From Ceratopteris richardii (lineage: Eukaryota > Streptophyta > Polypodiopsida > Polypodiales > Pteridaceae): DNA of 64,000 nucleotides. Below are positions 10,534-23,843 of the stretch, piece after piece. How positions within the stretch are numbered: the stretch's first letter is position 1; each line of letters starts with the position of its first letter. Position numbers and translations under genes: made by a program. The DNA is taken from positions 135,694,868 to 135,758,867 of the forward strand of contig CM035412.1 of the NCBI GenBank assembly GCA_020310875.1, in the 5' to 3' direction. Below the pieces are notes generated by a model, which was not told the DNA's origin, made no database searches, and saw nothing but the letters and a program-made list of their open reading frames with translations.

Positions 10534-13500
10534 GGTAGTTGTGTCATTATGCTCTATGTAAATTGAATTACCACCCCTGTCTTGAACCACTTTCATTTTT
10601 CTCGTGAATGGCTGTCCTAAGAGTAGTTCATAATATGTTGCTTGCCAAAAATGGTGTGCTTAAAGTCAACATTGTACGTGGTCAAGAAAAAGTTTTCCAA
10701 GAGACCTAAGGGTCTCTCCATGTGCATTTAGCTAATTGTAGACTTATTCAAATAGGTCGTAAGGCTAGTTTACCCCACTTTTCCCATAGTTTCTCGATAG
10801 CAATGGCTACTCCCATGCCCGAATCTACAACTACTTTAGTAGACACACAATTATATTTAATTGATAATAACAAGTCACTGACATGCCACTCACTATAATC
10901 ACTAACCTATCAAGAGGAATTTTGTGAATATGTGACTCTATATCTTCATTTTGTCCTTAGGGCTTGTGGCTTAGCTTCAAAGATTTGGCTTTCTTGCATT
11001 TAAAGGCTACTTTTCCATCTCCAATGTATGAAGGTAGATATTAGGAGTGTGTAGCTGCATCCACCCATGATTGTGGACTTATAGACGCATGAAGAGGTAA
11101 GTCACTTCTCACTATAGTATAACATGTTTAGAGCTCCGAAAAAGGAGGTTTATGTTATGTAAGAGCCTCCTTGTTCCATTTTGGTTCTAAAACTTGATTC
11201 TAGAGTCTACTTTTCCAAGAACCATTGTGTTTGCTACAATGTTGTCTCCTTGAAAAAGTGGATCAATAGTTTTTTATGGGTTTTGGATCTATTGCACTCA
11301 CTTGGGGTTCACAGATTGTTTCATTAGGTTGGTGTAATTGTCATACTTTTTAATTGGTTTGCACCACCTTTTGAAATTTCTCTTCTGGCATGTGTGTTGG
11401 AAGAACAATATTAGGAACTTTCTCAAGAAATTTTTGAGCAACTTCTATCATTTTAGGCACAAAACTAGTCATTCCTTTTCTAAATTTTCTTGTGGATAAC
11501 ATTTGTCATGGTGTTCAATTGATGGTCCTCTTATGAGTCTATCATGATATTCTCTCAATAGTCCTTCTAACTCGGTCGTTAGAGAATGAGCTAGGACTCA
11601 TTTAGGTTGTGGCCATGAATTTTGATATGCACTTGAGTATGATGGTGTTGGAGCACTATAATATTTCCCTCTACATTCTTGATTTTTCTCTTGCTTCTTA
11701 TTGAGCTGATCTTCTCACCTAACAAGCTCATCTTGCTTCATAATAAGCTCATCTTGCTTGGACTTGAGAGAGTCCTCAAGTTCATCGACTTTTTACTTCT
11801 ATTTATTTACCTATCCACCTCATTGAGTCATCTAGGTCCCCTTGGTAGGTGGAGAATCCTTGATCAGCTCCTCTTTACTCTTTGAGCTTGATGGGTCAAA
11901 GATTTATTTTCCCTTCTCTTACTTTGTAGCCTTGGCTTGTGCCCTCATGACCACTTGTATTGGTGCTAAAATTTCTTCCTCCCCTCCACTAGAGTTAGAG
12001 GGAAGAGTTTTCACCATATTTGCACGTAATGGCTTGCTCCTTTCTAGATTTTGAGGATAGTCCTTGTACAAATGTGTCTCACTGCATTCATTACAGGGCT
12101 TCTTGGGCAATATGGGCGGTAATTAAGGAACTTCAGCATGTGGGCATTTTCTCATGAAATGGTCCCAAATTACATCTATAGCATGGGACTTTATGAGGAG
12201 TAGGTCTCGACTACGGTCTATACTAATTCTATCCTAGATAAGTTGTGTAATAAATCTTACTCAAGTTTGCTATAGCCATATTTTTTATTATGTAGTCATC
12301 ATATCCACTTGAATAATTTTGATAACTCAAATAGCTAGTGGATTGGTCATAATATTGAGAGTATGCACCTTTTTTACTACTTTCAATAGAATATTCTTGC
12401 CTGGTAACCTCTATAATAATGGAAGTTGATGGAATTATATGTTGTTTTTTTGGCTCTTGGGCTTGTTCATATTTAACATAATCACATGTGGAGGGATAGA
12501 TGACTATTGACTAAACACAGATCTAGCTAGGTATGCAAGGTACTGCAACATAGGTCTAGTGTACTCGTCATATTGATTTGGATAGTGCCATAGTAGTTTC
12601 TTGTTGTAAGAACACTCGAAACTTGAGTGATTGGTCCACATCTACTCAATTTTGCAATATTGTAGTTGTGGTTATGCAAGAGGACATGATCTTCTATTAT
12701 ATGCATGGGATGGTTGATCCCTCCACATTACAAGCACTTTCTAGGTTGAGGCCTTGAAGCTTATAGATTTAGCTTTTTGGTGATAGTGGAATCTTCCATT
12801 TCATCTATCAATGAGGAACTCGATTTCACATTTGATGTAGATTTTGTGATCGGTGAGAAGACTTGAATGGAAACACCCAAGTCATCCTTTGTGTGATTGC
12901 ATTTTTATATGCGAGCTTCAAAAGTGGTGGGATCCATCAAATATGTGGTGGAATGTAATTGAGCACTCTATATCCCATCAAGAAAATGTGCATCATGTTA
13001 TGTATTGTTCGTATCAATGTGTTGCTCATCTAAAGAAAGCTTTGTAGGAGTAGATCTATGCTTTGGAATTACGTATTCTTAGCTAGAATCATGCTAGGGT
13101 AATTCCTTTCAAGGTGAATTTGAATGCTTCATACTAGGTGAAAAAATCATATAATTTCTCAATTTGTAGACTTGTTTGAATGCGTCATGTGAACGATGAT
13201 CATCTTGCCCCTCGACATACTTTGGCATACATTTTGTCACTTGGGAACAATGTAGGCTTCTACTGAAATCGGTCTTATAATTTGTACTTGTCAAGTTTGT
13301 TGTTATTCTTCCAAGCCTTAAGAAGTGAGAGTAGCTTGTGGCATCATAGGCACTTGCTTTCGTAATGGGTTTAGCACATGTGGCATTTGTGGTGGCCATT
13401 GTGCAAACTTTGGGGGTATGGTAGGTTGAGGTGGTGGTGGCACACCAGGCACTGGATTGGTTACTAGCATTGTCCCAAAAGTAGTGGTGGATGTAGCTTG

Positions 13501-14260
13501 CCATGTGGTGGTTACATTTGTTGGTACACATGTGATAGTAGGTAATGGTGTAGAGCCTAAAGATGTTTGAGTTACCAAGAGGGGATTTGAGTGGTGGTTA
13601 CATGTGTTGGTACACATGTGATAGTAGATAATGGTGTAGAGACTAAAGATATTTGAGTTACCAAGAGGGGAGATTGGTTGGAATTGTCAAGATCAAGGGT
13701 TTGGATTTTTAGAATCACGAGTTGAAGTGACTACCATCCTAGGAATATCATTTGCAAATCCTAGAAGGTGATGATGTATAAAATGTTGTTGGCCATTTAC
13801 CTTGAGTGGATAATATGTTTGATTTCTTTGATCTTCATACATGGGTGGTAAAAGTGCATCTGAATACCTCAACTAATGAATATCCAAATGATAAAGAGCT
13901 CTACCCGTAAGTGTTTTCGCAATTGGAAGCAAAGTAAACTTCACGGGATAATCCATCATGAATGATCTTGCTAACATGGATATTCCTAGTTAAAGAAGGT
14001 AGCATATTAGGATCAATTTTACTTTGAGTTTCTTGTGGCTCCAGATTTTGACCAATCTTATCTAGGATTTGTACCCCTTGTAGAGTGATTCATTCGGGTT
14101 TATCTATGACCATTTAATAGGCTCCCATCTTATCTACTAGAAACTCCCCCTCTAGTTGTACCATAATGGTGTTAGGAAGAGCTAGATCCCTGAGTTTGCC
14201 AAATCCCACAATCGACTATTCAAAGATATCTAGAGGTGGCCTGACGATTGTAAATTGGTC
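10534..14260 (-). pseudogene. Ty3/gypsy gag and protease remnant (other half)
   Basis: This continues the Gypsy interrupted at 3715. On the minus strand the part nearest the insertion (10534-10930) carries decayed protease-like sequence. A zinc-knuckle-like stretch, CNECSETHLYKDYP, lies at about 12070-12110, followed by basic sequence and VVMRAQAKATK, as in the nucleocapsid-protease junction of plant Gypsy elements. Further upstream (12.8-14.1 kb) is repetitive low-complexity gag-like sequence rich in Thr, Pro and His. I found no LTR or primer site at the 14.26-kb end. Frames are broken throughout. The assignment rests on the knuckle and on continuity with the RT half. Confidence 0.65.
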
Positions 14261-14454
14261 CCAAAAAAAAAATAAAAATAAAAATAAAAGGATGCAACCA
14301 TGAATTGAAATCATGCTTATGAGAAAGAGTTCATGTTCATAATCAATACAGTATGCGCAATTCAATAAATGTAATGCTTGTCAAAATCACCTTAAACTAT
14401 TTCAACTCAATAAATGTAATGCTTTTCGAAAGCACATTAAACTATTTCAACTGT

Positions 14455-15725
14455 ATCAATGCAAGTAAAATAGCGATCTTAAGCTCATGGGCTTCCCGGG
14501 ATGGAAGGATCTCGGCCTCCTTGCTCTTCTCGCCTTTTCTAGTTTCTCCAAGTGGTTATGATTTGGTTTGCTCACTGTGGAAAAGTTGAAACAAGGTCAA
14601 ACAATTTGTTCAGATAAGTGAGGATTGGCAGTGGGTGACCGGTATTAGACAAAATGATTCAATCTTGTTTCCTATCATGGGCATCAAAGGTGTGGAGACA
14701 AAGAACCTCCATAAAGCTAAGAAACTTTGGAACAAAGGTTTCCATTTGTGGAAACATCTTTGGAATCAAGGCACATGCCAATGGATTAGATTTGAGGACA
14801 TTGATCCGGATGTAAGAGCACACTATGAAGAATGGACCCTTTTGCAAAGAATATTCGTCGCTTGGGAATGCTTGAAGACTCGCCTCCTCATTGGCCAGGA
14901 CCCTCCCCACCATGAGGGTCTTAGATGGTTCAATGGCAATAGCCTTGACAAAATTCCGAGACTCAAGAAGAATTTGGACCTTCATGTCACACTTCATAGG
15001 AAGTGGTGACTTGATTGGTTGAACTTTTGATGGGACTTTAAGCTCTAGTCACTTTGGCATCCACTCATCAAGATAAAAAAGTCAGTGCTCATGTGGCAAA
15101 TCATCCACCAAGAAATTTGGACCAATGCAAAGGCTAGCAAAATTTCTGGGTTACCCCCATGGTGCAAAAGATGCTTACATGGCAACGAGGACTTAAGGCA
15201 CCTCTTCCTCTCATGCCCCAAGTCAATATGGTCTAGCGTACCTTTGAGAATATCTTGGAGTTTCAGGGTTGAATCCTCTGGAAACAAGCATTGTTGGGTG
15301 AAATGATCGGGTGTTCCTCATCTTTGTGGAATGTGATTAGAGGTGAGACCCTCTGGAAGATCTGGAAGGAGAGGTGTGCTGCCAATTTTGGAAACCCTCC
15401 TAAAGAATGGTCATTAGAAAAGTCTCTTTTCTTGTTAGGCAAAATAATTTACAATTGTAAGAAACCCCCACCTTTCAGACATCATAGAGTGTTTTTCCTA
15501 TAGAATAATAATATTAAATGCAAGTGGGCCCCACATGAAGGGGACGAGAGGATGATCCACCTTCTTTATAGAGCTCTCTAAATTTGTTTGATCTTCCCCT
15601 ACTTGTGGGATATGGGAGTCCCATGGGTACTAAGCACATTCACTTGTACATTTTTTTTGCTTTATTAATTAAAATCTAAGAGACTAGGCTATTGCCGAAC
15701 TTCCATTTTGAAAGAAAAAAAGAGT
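14455..15725 (+). pseudogene. 5'-truncated LINE (L1-type) 3' end
   Basis: The plus strand carries the end of a LINE ORF2. First come Trp-rich segments (KKLWNKGFHLWKHLWNQG, WIRFEDI), then the zinc-binding domain that follows RT in plant L1 elements. In that domain, SVLMWQIIHQEIWTNAKASK is followed by CKRCLHGNEDLRHLFLSCPKSIW (15160-15230, C-x2-C...H-x4-C). The C-terminal LWKIWKERCAANFGN follows after a frameshift near 15290. In-frame stops lie at 14587, 15007 and between. The 3' UTR ends in an A-rich tail at about 15708-15723. RT and endonuclease parts are missing, the usual 5' truncation. I saw no clear target duplication. Confidence 0.8.
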
Positions 15726-15988
15726 AGTTGTAACTCTCCAAAAATTTGCATGTGTTTCTCTTTTAGTGATGAGAATTCGTCAATACATGTACTCCTCATG
15801 CATCATCTCCTCAGCTCATTTCTTCATCTAATGAGCATCTTCATCTCTTCATCTACTGTATTTTTCATGAATATGCATAAATGAGCGTCTTCCTCCCCGA
15901 ATGCAGATAACCAAAATTGTTCTTTACACTGCTTCTCAACCTACTATCTTTGTGTTTAGCTCCTCGGCACAACATGCATTACTTGCAT

Positions 15989-16138
<150 letters not shown>

Positions 16139-16168
16139 TATTTCTTAAGTATTCCTTGAACACATGAC

Positions 16169-16306
16169 ACATGCATCTCTAGAAAGTTGGAGGTACATTG
16201 ATTAACCCAAAAGGCATAAACTTAAATGCATGCATACACATGCATCTCTAGAAAGTTGGAGGTACATTGATTAACCCAAAAGGTATAAACTTAAATGCAT
16301 GCATAC
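16169..16306. repeat. 69-bp direct tandem duplication
   Basis: 16169-16237 and 16238-16306 are nearly identical, each starting ACATGCATCTCTAGAAAG. The duplication lies inside the Gypsy RT remnant, directly beside the microsatellite. Confidence 0.9.
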
Positions 16307-17340
16307 CCCATTTTATGCTAAATGTTTTTTTATGTTGGTCTTCTAGAGTAGCTATAGCTACTTCTTGTATCCAAAGAAACCATCTAGGATGCTACACCTT
16401 CCTTCTCTCCATGGATTAACTTGTATCTACCAAAAATATGATCTTTTATACCAAATTAAGCATTGAATTCTTGTAAGAATTCATCTTCTTGTTCCTTATG
16501 ATCCTAAATGATTGCCTTAGACATATTGAAAGTTATAATACCGTATCCTTCTAAATCACACATTTTTACTGAAGTTTGGTCACATGCTACCACACCTAAA
16601 GTTGCCAATATTTGATCCCACCCATAAGGTTCGAAATTTTTATCATCAAAATACATGGGTATATAACTAGGACCATCAACTTCTCTATCTAATTTAGATT
16701 CTTCCCTCTTCAAATGAAACATGCCTCCATTATTAGGTTTGCACATCCACAATTGAGCTTCACCATCAAATTCCAAGTCTCTTATTGTACTTCACTCAAC
16801 ACATGTTTCCACTTTTTAAAGAATTTTCTTCCAATCTCTTGGGGATATGTAATGATATGAATGATATTTCAAATTCATCTTAGTGATATTTTCTTCATGT
16901 TGAAGATACAAACAATCATCTCCCCAATCTTTAACCACTCTAACTATCTTAGAAATGGTCTTTCATGTATAATGTCATAAGTGTTCAATTCTAGAAATTC
17001 TACAACAACTAAGGTGTGCTCAAAATTTATACCACGAGTTTTCAAAGTGGCTTTTTCCAATAATCCCATGGGTTGTTCAACTAGCCATTCTTGCAAAGGA
17101 AATTTACTTATTATCTCAATGTTCTGCAATTGTTCTAAAGAGTTAGCTTTATACCCTTGATCATGTATTCTTATCTTTCTATAACTGACAATTAATTCAT
17201 TCATTTTCTCTTCCTTTGCTTTTTTTATCACCCACTTCAATAATAGATGGTTGATGGCTATATTATTCCTTTGCTTTCTTTTCTCTAAATTCTTGCCAAA
17301 TACTTGATCCATGCACTTCTTCAATTACTTATAATATAAT
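16307..17340 (-). pseudogene. Second Ty3/gypsy protease-RT remnant
   Basis: Minus-strand segments resemble a Gypsy in order. At 16944-17324 lie KFPLQEWLVEQPMGLLEKA and FLELNTYDIIHERPFLR, the end of an aspartic-protease region. A linker ORF of 90 codons (16504-16776) follows. Then comes a decayed RT at about 16310-16400 with LDGFFGYKK where SGYNQ is expected. The catalytic part would have continued into the 69-bp duplication and microsatellite. It is a different family from the 1.4-14.3 kb Gypsy, judging by the protease region. Stops and frame changes show it is dead. Confidence 0.6.
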
Positions 17341-17599
17341 TCTTCATGACCTTAATATTCATATGAGAAAGATCCTTATGTACTTTTGAGTGTACTTCCC
17401 CATATACATCATCAAAGTTAAGGTTCATGTAGATAAAAGTGTCTACTTTATTACAACCTTCTTTAATTAATTTTTCCTAATGAGTACATATAGATTATCC
17501 CCTTGGAGTTAGCATCTCCTCTTGAGCTTCCTCTTTCATTGGTCTTTCATTTGTGAATTCACCTTAGTCATTTATTTGCTCAGGGTCACTAGTAATTAC

Positions 17600-17879
17600 T
17601 TCTGGGTGTGTGTAGAAGTGCAAGAGATGCACAAGAAGCACACATAAGGAGCACAAATGCAACAAGCCACACAAAGAAGATGGATGGCTAGAACAACTCT
17701 CCCTACTGACGATGATGAGAACTGAAGTAAGAGTTGAATAGTATCCAGGAGTACAAAGTACCACCACATATGTATGTGGTAACATGGGGCAAAAACCTCT
17801 AGCAAGGACTCAAGTAAAAATTGCCCATGTATAGAGAAAAGGTTCACATAAAAACTACTCAAGGAATGCATGTGTAACA
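17600..17879 (-). repeat. 3' LTR of a minus-strand Copia remnant
   Basis: On the minus strand, coding sequence ends near 17926. A purine tract (CTCTAGGGGGG) is followed by a repeat beginning TGTTACACATGC at 17879. The same arrangement, purine tract included, occurs at 40116, so this is a family LTR. The far end, near 17600, is approximate. Confidence 0.7.
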
Positions 17880-17925
17880 AACCCCCCTAGAGCGAATGAT
17901 GTGAACACATACAGGGAGTGATAGA

Positions 17926-20270
17926 TCAACCCCTGCTAGGAAATAACCCTAAATCTTTGCAAAAAGCTTCAAACTTTTCCATGGAAAGAGCTTTGGTGAA
18001 TATGTTTGCCATATTATCTTGTGTACGCACATATACCAAATCAATATCTCTTGAATGAAGGCACTCTATCACATAGTGATAATGCACCTCAATATGTTTG
18101 GTCCATGCATGAAACATTGGATTTCATGCAACAACCAATGCACTCTAACTATCAGTAAGAATATGCATAGCAGCATCAATCTCCATGCAAAGATCCATCA
18201 ATAGGCGTCTCAAGCATATACAATCCATTGTACTATGAAACATGCCCTATACTCAGCTTCACAACTTGATGTCACCACTATAGGTTGCTTCTTACTCAAC
18301 CAAGATATGCATGAGTCTCCAAGGAAAAAGCAATTACCACTAGTGGACACATGAGTATCATACTAACGAGCCCAATCACTATCTATAAAAGCATGCAAGC
18401 ATGGTTGAATATCTCTGCCATAAAAAAAAACTAAAATCAAAGTGCCTTTGAGATATCTAAACACACACTTCACTGCTTGCCAATGCTTAGTGACAAGGCT
18501 ATGCATGAATCAACTCAACTGGGAAAATGCATATTGTATATTTGGCATTATGGTGCATGCATATATAAGACATCCCACAACTTGTTGATAAAGAGAAGTG
18601 TCAAATGCATCAGCGGAATCCTCAAATAGGAACCTAAATCATGTCTCCAATGGTGTAGAAACTGTATGGAAATCCTCAAAATCAAAAAGCTCAAGTAGTT
18701 TTTCAACATACTTTGGTTGCATCTGTTTTTATGTCCACTTGATGTACCTTCCAACCTTGATGGGCAGCCGATGCAACCACGGTACGAATGGTGGTCATGC
18801 ATGAAGTAAGTGCAAAAGTTTCCTCATAGTCAATGCCATATTGTTGTGCATATCCTTTGGCAACGAATCTAACTTTATCGTGATCAATACTACCATTTTA
18901 CTTTCTCTTAATCTTGTAAATCCACTTTCTACCAATGGAATTTTTTCCTTTTGGAAATTCACATAACTCCCAAGTACCATTCCTATGTATGGAATCCATT
19001 TTTGTTTGCATAATGCTCATCCAATGTGGATCATCACATGCATCTTCAAAAGTACATGGCTCTTCATTACATGTTGTCGCAATAAGATACTAATCCAACA
19101 AAATACTTGATGCATGGCAAGCGCATGATCTTGTTCTACCAAGTAAAAGTGCACTCAATTTGTTGTCCTACAAAGTTTCCTTTAGCCACTTTGGCATACT
19201 TTGTGCATTCATGATAGACATGTGTTCTTTATGTAATGCATCATCAACATGTATATCATGTGTGGGCTGAATTTCATGCTCATTGGCAGCCATATTTTAT
19301 CGCAAATGTTCATCCATATGTGACTAGAAATTTTTGGCAGTCTCAACCATTTTTGGCTGAAAATTTTCATCCATGTTTGGCTAGAAATTCTCTGTATTTT
19401 TAGCTCTATTTTGTTGGAATATTTCAAACCTTTGAAGCTCAATCGGCTAATCTACATGCTCATGGTCAAGGGCACAAATTTGGAACAAAGACATAAGTGT
19501 ATCAAACACATCTTGTGAGCTAACTGTTGGCTGTTTTTTGCATTCAAGTAGAGGGAAAACTGAGCTTTTCACCAATTGCAACATCTTGAATCACAATAAT
19601 TGTGTTCATCAATGGATGATACAAATGATATCCCTTACTTTCAGCACCTTAACCAACAAATATACCTTTTCTTGCCTTGTCATCAAGCTTGCGACATTGT
19701 TTTGATGGCATAAGAGCATATGCCAGACAACCAAACACACACATATGACTAATCATAGGTTTATGTCGAGTGCAAGCTTCATAAGGAGTGATGACTCTCA
19801 ATGATTTTGTAGGGCACCGATTTCAACACATAGTTTGCACACATGACTGCTTCCATCCAACACTTGTTAGGAAGTTGCTTTCCTTTAATCATACATGGTC
19901 CCATTTCAAGGATTGTTCTATTTTTATGCTCTGCATCACCATTTTGTTGAGGTGTATATGGCATCATACATTGATGTGAAATTCCTCTTTCACAAAGAGA
20001 AGCATTAAGCTCATGTGACATGTATTCACTGCCACAATCTGTGAATGGAGTCAAAAGCTCATTTCCAAAAAAAAAAAAAAACATTCAGAGCTAAAAATGC
20101 TTTGAAGCAAAAAAATAACTCATTCTTTGCTTTCATAGGATACACCCATGTATGAAGAGAAGCATCATCAATGAAGATAAAACTCGAGGAACACATAAGT
20201 TTAACAATTGCATACATAGTGCCATCTCTCTCAACATATTTCTCATTCATAAACTAAGTTATTGGATTCA
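17926..20270 (-). pseudogene. Copia integrase-RT-RNase H remnant
   Basis: Read on the minus strand from 20270 downward. Integrase pieces come first (FIDDASLHTWVYPMKAKNE, then GSEYMSHELNASLCERGI and YTPQQNGDAEHKNRTI, 19779-20250), and after decayed linker sequence the RT N-terminus at about 18780-18980. RNase H follows, ending KHIEVHYHYVIECLHSRDID and IFTKALSMEKFEAF at 17926-18117. Stops and frameshifts are frequent, and an A-run near 20065-20080 interrupts integrase. Gag and protease are absent. It belongs to a different Copia lineage from the element at 3.7 kb and is the same family as the remnant at 40-41 kb. Confidence 0.85.
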
Positions 20271-22860
20271 TGCTTAAATGTGAGTCAAACCTAAGTCTTG
20301 AAGATTATCTTTATAGATGTATATACCAAATCTATTTGTGGAATCATACTTCAGTTTATCTTTATAGTCACCTTCATTTGAACACTCCCCGTATATCATA
20401 TTTCTAGTTCCTTGTGATCTCGTACTCTATCTAGAAGAATTGTTTATGGTTAACTCTTCCATAAGATAATCACTTGGATTTGGATTCAGAAGTACTTTTC
20501 CTCTTCTTAGTTTCATGGAGAAACTAACCCTAAAATTTTGGTCCTCTATCACTTGTCAAAGAGTGTTACAAAAAACAAACTCCTCCAAAATAATGTTTCA
20601 AAGATTTCACTCCAAATAGGATAGAAAATCCTAAGTGTGAAGTTTTTGTATTTGGCAAAAACTCATGATTTTTTGCCATTTTTTTCAAAAAGTTGTGATT
20701 TTTTTTGTTAATCTAATTATCTGCCTTAGAATGTCATGATGTGTATCACAAAAAGACTAAGTAAAAAATCACTTTATCTCTTGTTTTGAGAAACTTGCAA
20801 TTTTTTGTGTCAAAATTTTGATAGAATGTCATGATATTTTGGTAATATGTAAAACCAAAAAAGGCACAATTTTCTCTCTTACTCAAAAACAAAATTTCTT
20901 TGAAATAATGCAAAGAATCACAAATTTTGTATTTTTTTCTTTGAAAATCGTAACTTTCTACAATCTTTACCAAAGGGTCACAATTTTTTAACTTTTTATT
21001 TGTAATATACAAAGTCGTGACTCATGAATGTATGGTTTTAAGAATTTGAAAACATCACAATGTTTTACTTTCTAATCCAAAAATCACAATTTTTTTCACC
21101 TTTACTTAGAAAAAGTTTTGTTTCTATTTTTTTCAAAAGGTCATGATAAATCACACTTTCCTAAAGTCAACTCAAAAACTTGCAATTTTTTGAATAGGAC
21201 TCCTACATTCAAATTTCGGTAAGTGTTTTTATTCAATAGCATGTGCCTTTTCAATTCCAATGCATTGATACCAAAATATCATGACTTAAGCTTTGTTTAA
21301 GTACTCATGCAATGAAAATAAAGATTCACAATTTTGTATGCTCTTCAAAACAAGTGAAAAAATACACTTTTGTAGCTTCACACTACTGAAACTTAAGTAC
21401 TTGAGCTTACCTCTTGCCCTTCGAGATCATTGAATGCCTAGAAATGTAGTAGAAAGATTGAGTGCCACATATGTGATTGCCTCCTCACGCTCACACTTAC
21501 CCTCAATGATTAACTAATGGATTTAATTACTTTTATAGTCTTTGCAACAAGTCATGATTTCGTACCTCTTTCCCCAATCGAAACTTCATGATTTTTTTAT
21601 TGATTTCTCAACTAGAAAGTTGTGCTTTTCTACAAAACAAATTAAATAAAAACACAATAATTTGCCCCTTGCAATGTCAAAAGCCCCAAATTTGTATGAT
21701 ACTCAGGTAGCAAAAAATCATGATTTCTTTTGAAGTTATCCTACCCAAAAAATATCATGTTTTCCTAAGTTATTTTTTGATCAAAATGTTGTGATATTTT
21801 CACCTTCTTCCTCAAAAAAAAAAATCATGATTTATTGACAATCAAAGGCTGCAAAAACTCATGATTTTCCAAATCAATTTTCTCAAATTCTTCAAATTTT
21901 GTTCAACATTTTCCCAATTTCCACACTTCCATTGATTCCTCTTATTTATTCCCTCTCAATAACCTAATTTTTTATCCCAAAGTTGAATAATCTTTAGTTT
22001 TCATTTTTTCCTTGTTTTCATTTTTTGAGTGTTCCTCCTAGATTTCTATAATTTTTTGAGTTTTTGCCGATCAAAGAAAAACAAAAATGAAATGCAAAAG
22101 TTCAAAAAAATGTTATCAAATGAATGAGATGATGTATTAGATTTCACAATCACTCTTCCTTCAAACTTTTGTCTTACTCCAATCTTCTTGCAAACTCAAC
22201 CTTCCTCCTCAAGAGGTACAAATGATGATAGAAATTCAAACGATTAAGCAAAAGAACATCAAATTGAGCAAAAAATAATCACATGATCTTCCTTTTTCCT
22301 CAATTGATTAAAAATTCAAAGTGGACTCATTGTCTTTCCTTCACAATCAAAATTGAAGAGAGAATAGATGGTTAATCTTCCTCTTAAGTTTCTTATCACA
22401 TCTGAATATCTTTTATTATGGTATGTAAAGTGAATTTTAAGTGTGATTTTGGCACCACCAATCCAGGTTATTTGATCCCTAGCAAGGATACCAAAAAAAA
22501 AATCCACTTCCTCATCATTAGAACATCTATCTGATTAGATACCAAGTGACTTGATTGACCTTGTTCTTCAATGACTCAAGAAACTTCTTCAAATTGTCAA
22601 TCCAAGGAAGAATTAACCCGAATTTTGTTTAAATCCTAAAGCAATAAACCATAGATAAACCATTTACACAAGAGCAAAGCAAAAAAATACATGAGATCAA
22701 TGATATTGAAATAAATGTGAAAGTATGAAAACATTTCTTTTTTAGAAGTTAGAATTGAAAACTTAAAGTGATCATATTTTTGATATATTTCGGAAGTGAT
22801 ATGTGTGAACACACCTAGGACCGCCAAGGAACTTCTTTCCCTCAATGAGGTTTATTTCCT
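20271..22860. other. AT-rich sequence without genes
   Basis: No sustained coding sequence is seen. From about 20650 to 21870 the words TCATGATTTT and TCACAATTTT and their variants recur every few dozen bases, which gives a low-complexity texture. I see no LTR ends or coding domains. It may be the decayed interior of a non-coding element. Confidence 0.4.
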
Positions 22861-22869
22861 CTGGCTTAT

Positions 22870-23003
22870 ATATATGCATATAACCATAATGGGTTACTTA
22901 GCTTTGTATATCACTTGGTAATTCATTCAATGTTGTGGTGTGCTCCAAGCGTCTCCTTCTTCCTTATGTTGTTTGTGTGCTTCCACAGACCTTAAAATCC
23001 AAC
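22870..23003 (-). repeat. Dispersed LTR-end-like repeat, copy 1
   Basis: On the minus strand it starts TGTTGGATTTTAAGG at about 23003 and runs through ACCAAGTGATATAC and GTAACCCATTATGG. It matches the plus strand at 26928-27040 and the minus strand of 23350-23495. A TG start suggests an LTR end, but no partner LTR or coding part was found. Confidence 0.55.
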
Positions 23004-23349
23004 ACATAACTCATTGAATACTAAATCAAATCAAATGATTCAAGTGTCTAATCCACGCTATTCTTCATGTAAAATTCAAATCTAAGATCAAAAAATAATT
23101 ACGCTGAACAAAAGTCAACTATGAAGCCTGTTCAAAATTCTTGACATTCTTCAAACAACTTCAATGAATCCCAAACTCAAATATAAGCTCATCAATGATC
23201 TCATATACAAGTCTAAACTCATTCTACTTGTGAAAATTCAAATGAATAACACTTATCAATCCACACAAGAGACATCACAAAGAGATCAACACAAGAGAAT
23301 ACATCTAACAAAAGAGAAAAAAATTTAAGAAGAATTTTTTTCCCATTTT
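23004..23349. other. Spacer, nothing recognised
   Basis: AT-rich sequence with many CAAA and TCAAC words and no reading frame worth reporting. Confidence 0.4.
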
Positions 23350-23495
23350 CCCCCCAGCTTGTTTATATGCCTATAACCCTAATGGGTTACTTATCTTTGT
23401 ACATTTACTTGGTAATTCATTCATTATTTTCTTGTTATCCAAGCTTTTTCTTCTTCTCCCTTGTGTTGTTGATGTGCTTTTGTAGACCTCAAGCT
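23350..23495 (-). repeat. Dispersed LTR-end-like repeat, copy 2
   Basis: Shares the blocks AATGGGTTACTTATC, ACTTGGTAATTCATTC and a CTTGTGTTGTTGATGTGC segment with copy 1 in the same orientation. It is followed on the plus strand by TGGTATCAAAGC at about 23501, a near match to the tRNA-Met primer site. That match could be chance. Confidence 0.5.
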
Positions 23496-23843
23496 GCAAA
23501 AATTGGTATCAAAGCAAGTCGTCGCTTCATCTAGGGCCTCATCAACACCCCTATGGTCATAGTTTTAGATTCACATAAAAATTGGTAAGCATAGTAGGGT
23601 GATTAGGAATTGAAAACAGCTTCGTTTTATGGCATTGAAATTTTGATCTAAACTCGTTTCAACCTCCAAACACACTATTATAGTGTTTGTGTAGGCAATT
23701 TCATCCTTTTGTGCCAAACATGTATACAATTTTTTATTCGCTAGCACAAGCACATTGAAGTCTGCTACGAATTTAGAAGAGCTCAGTAGGGACGTTTTAT
23801 TCAACTTTTTGAGATATAATCATTTTTTGCATCATGGTATTTA

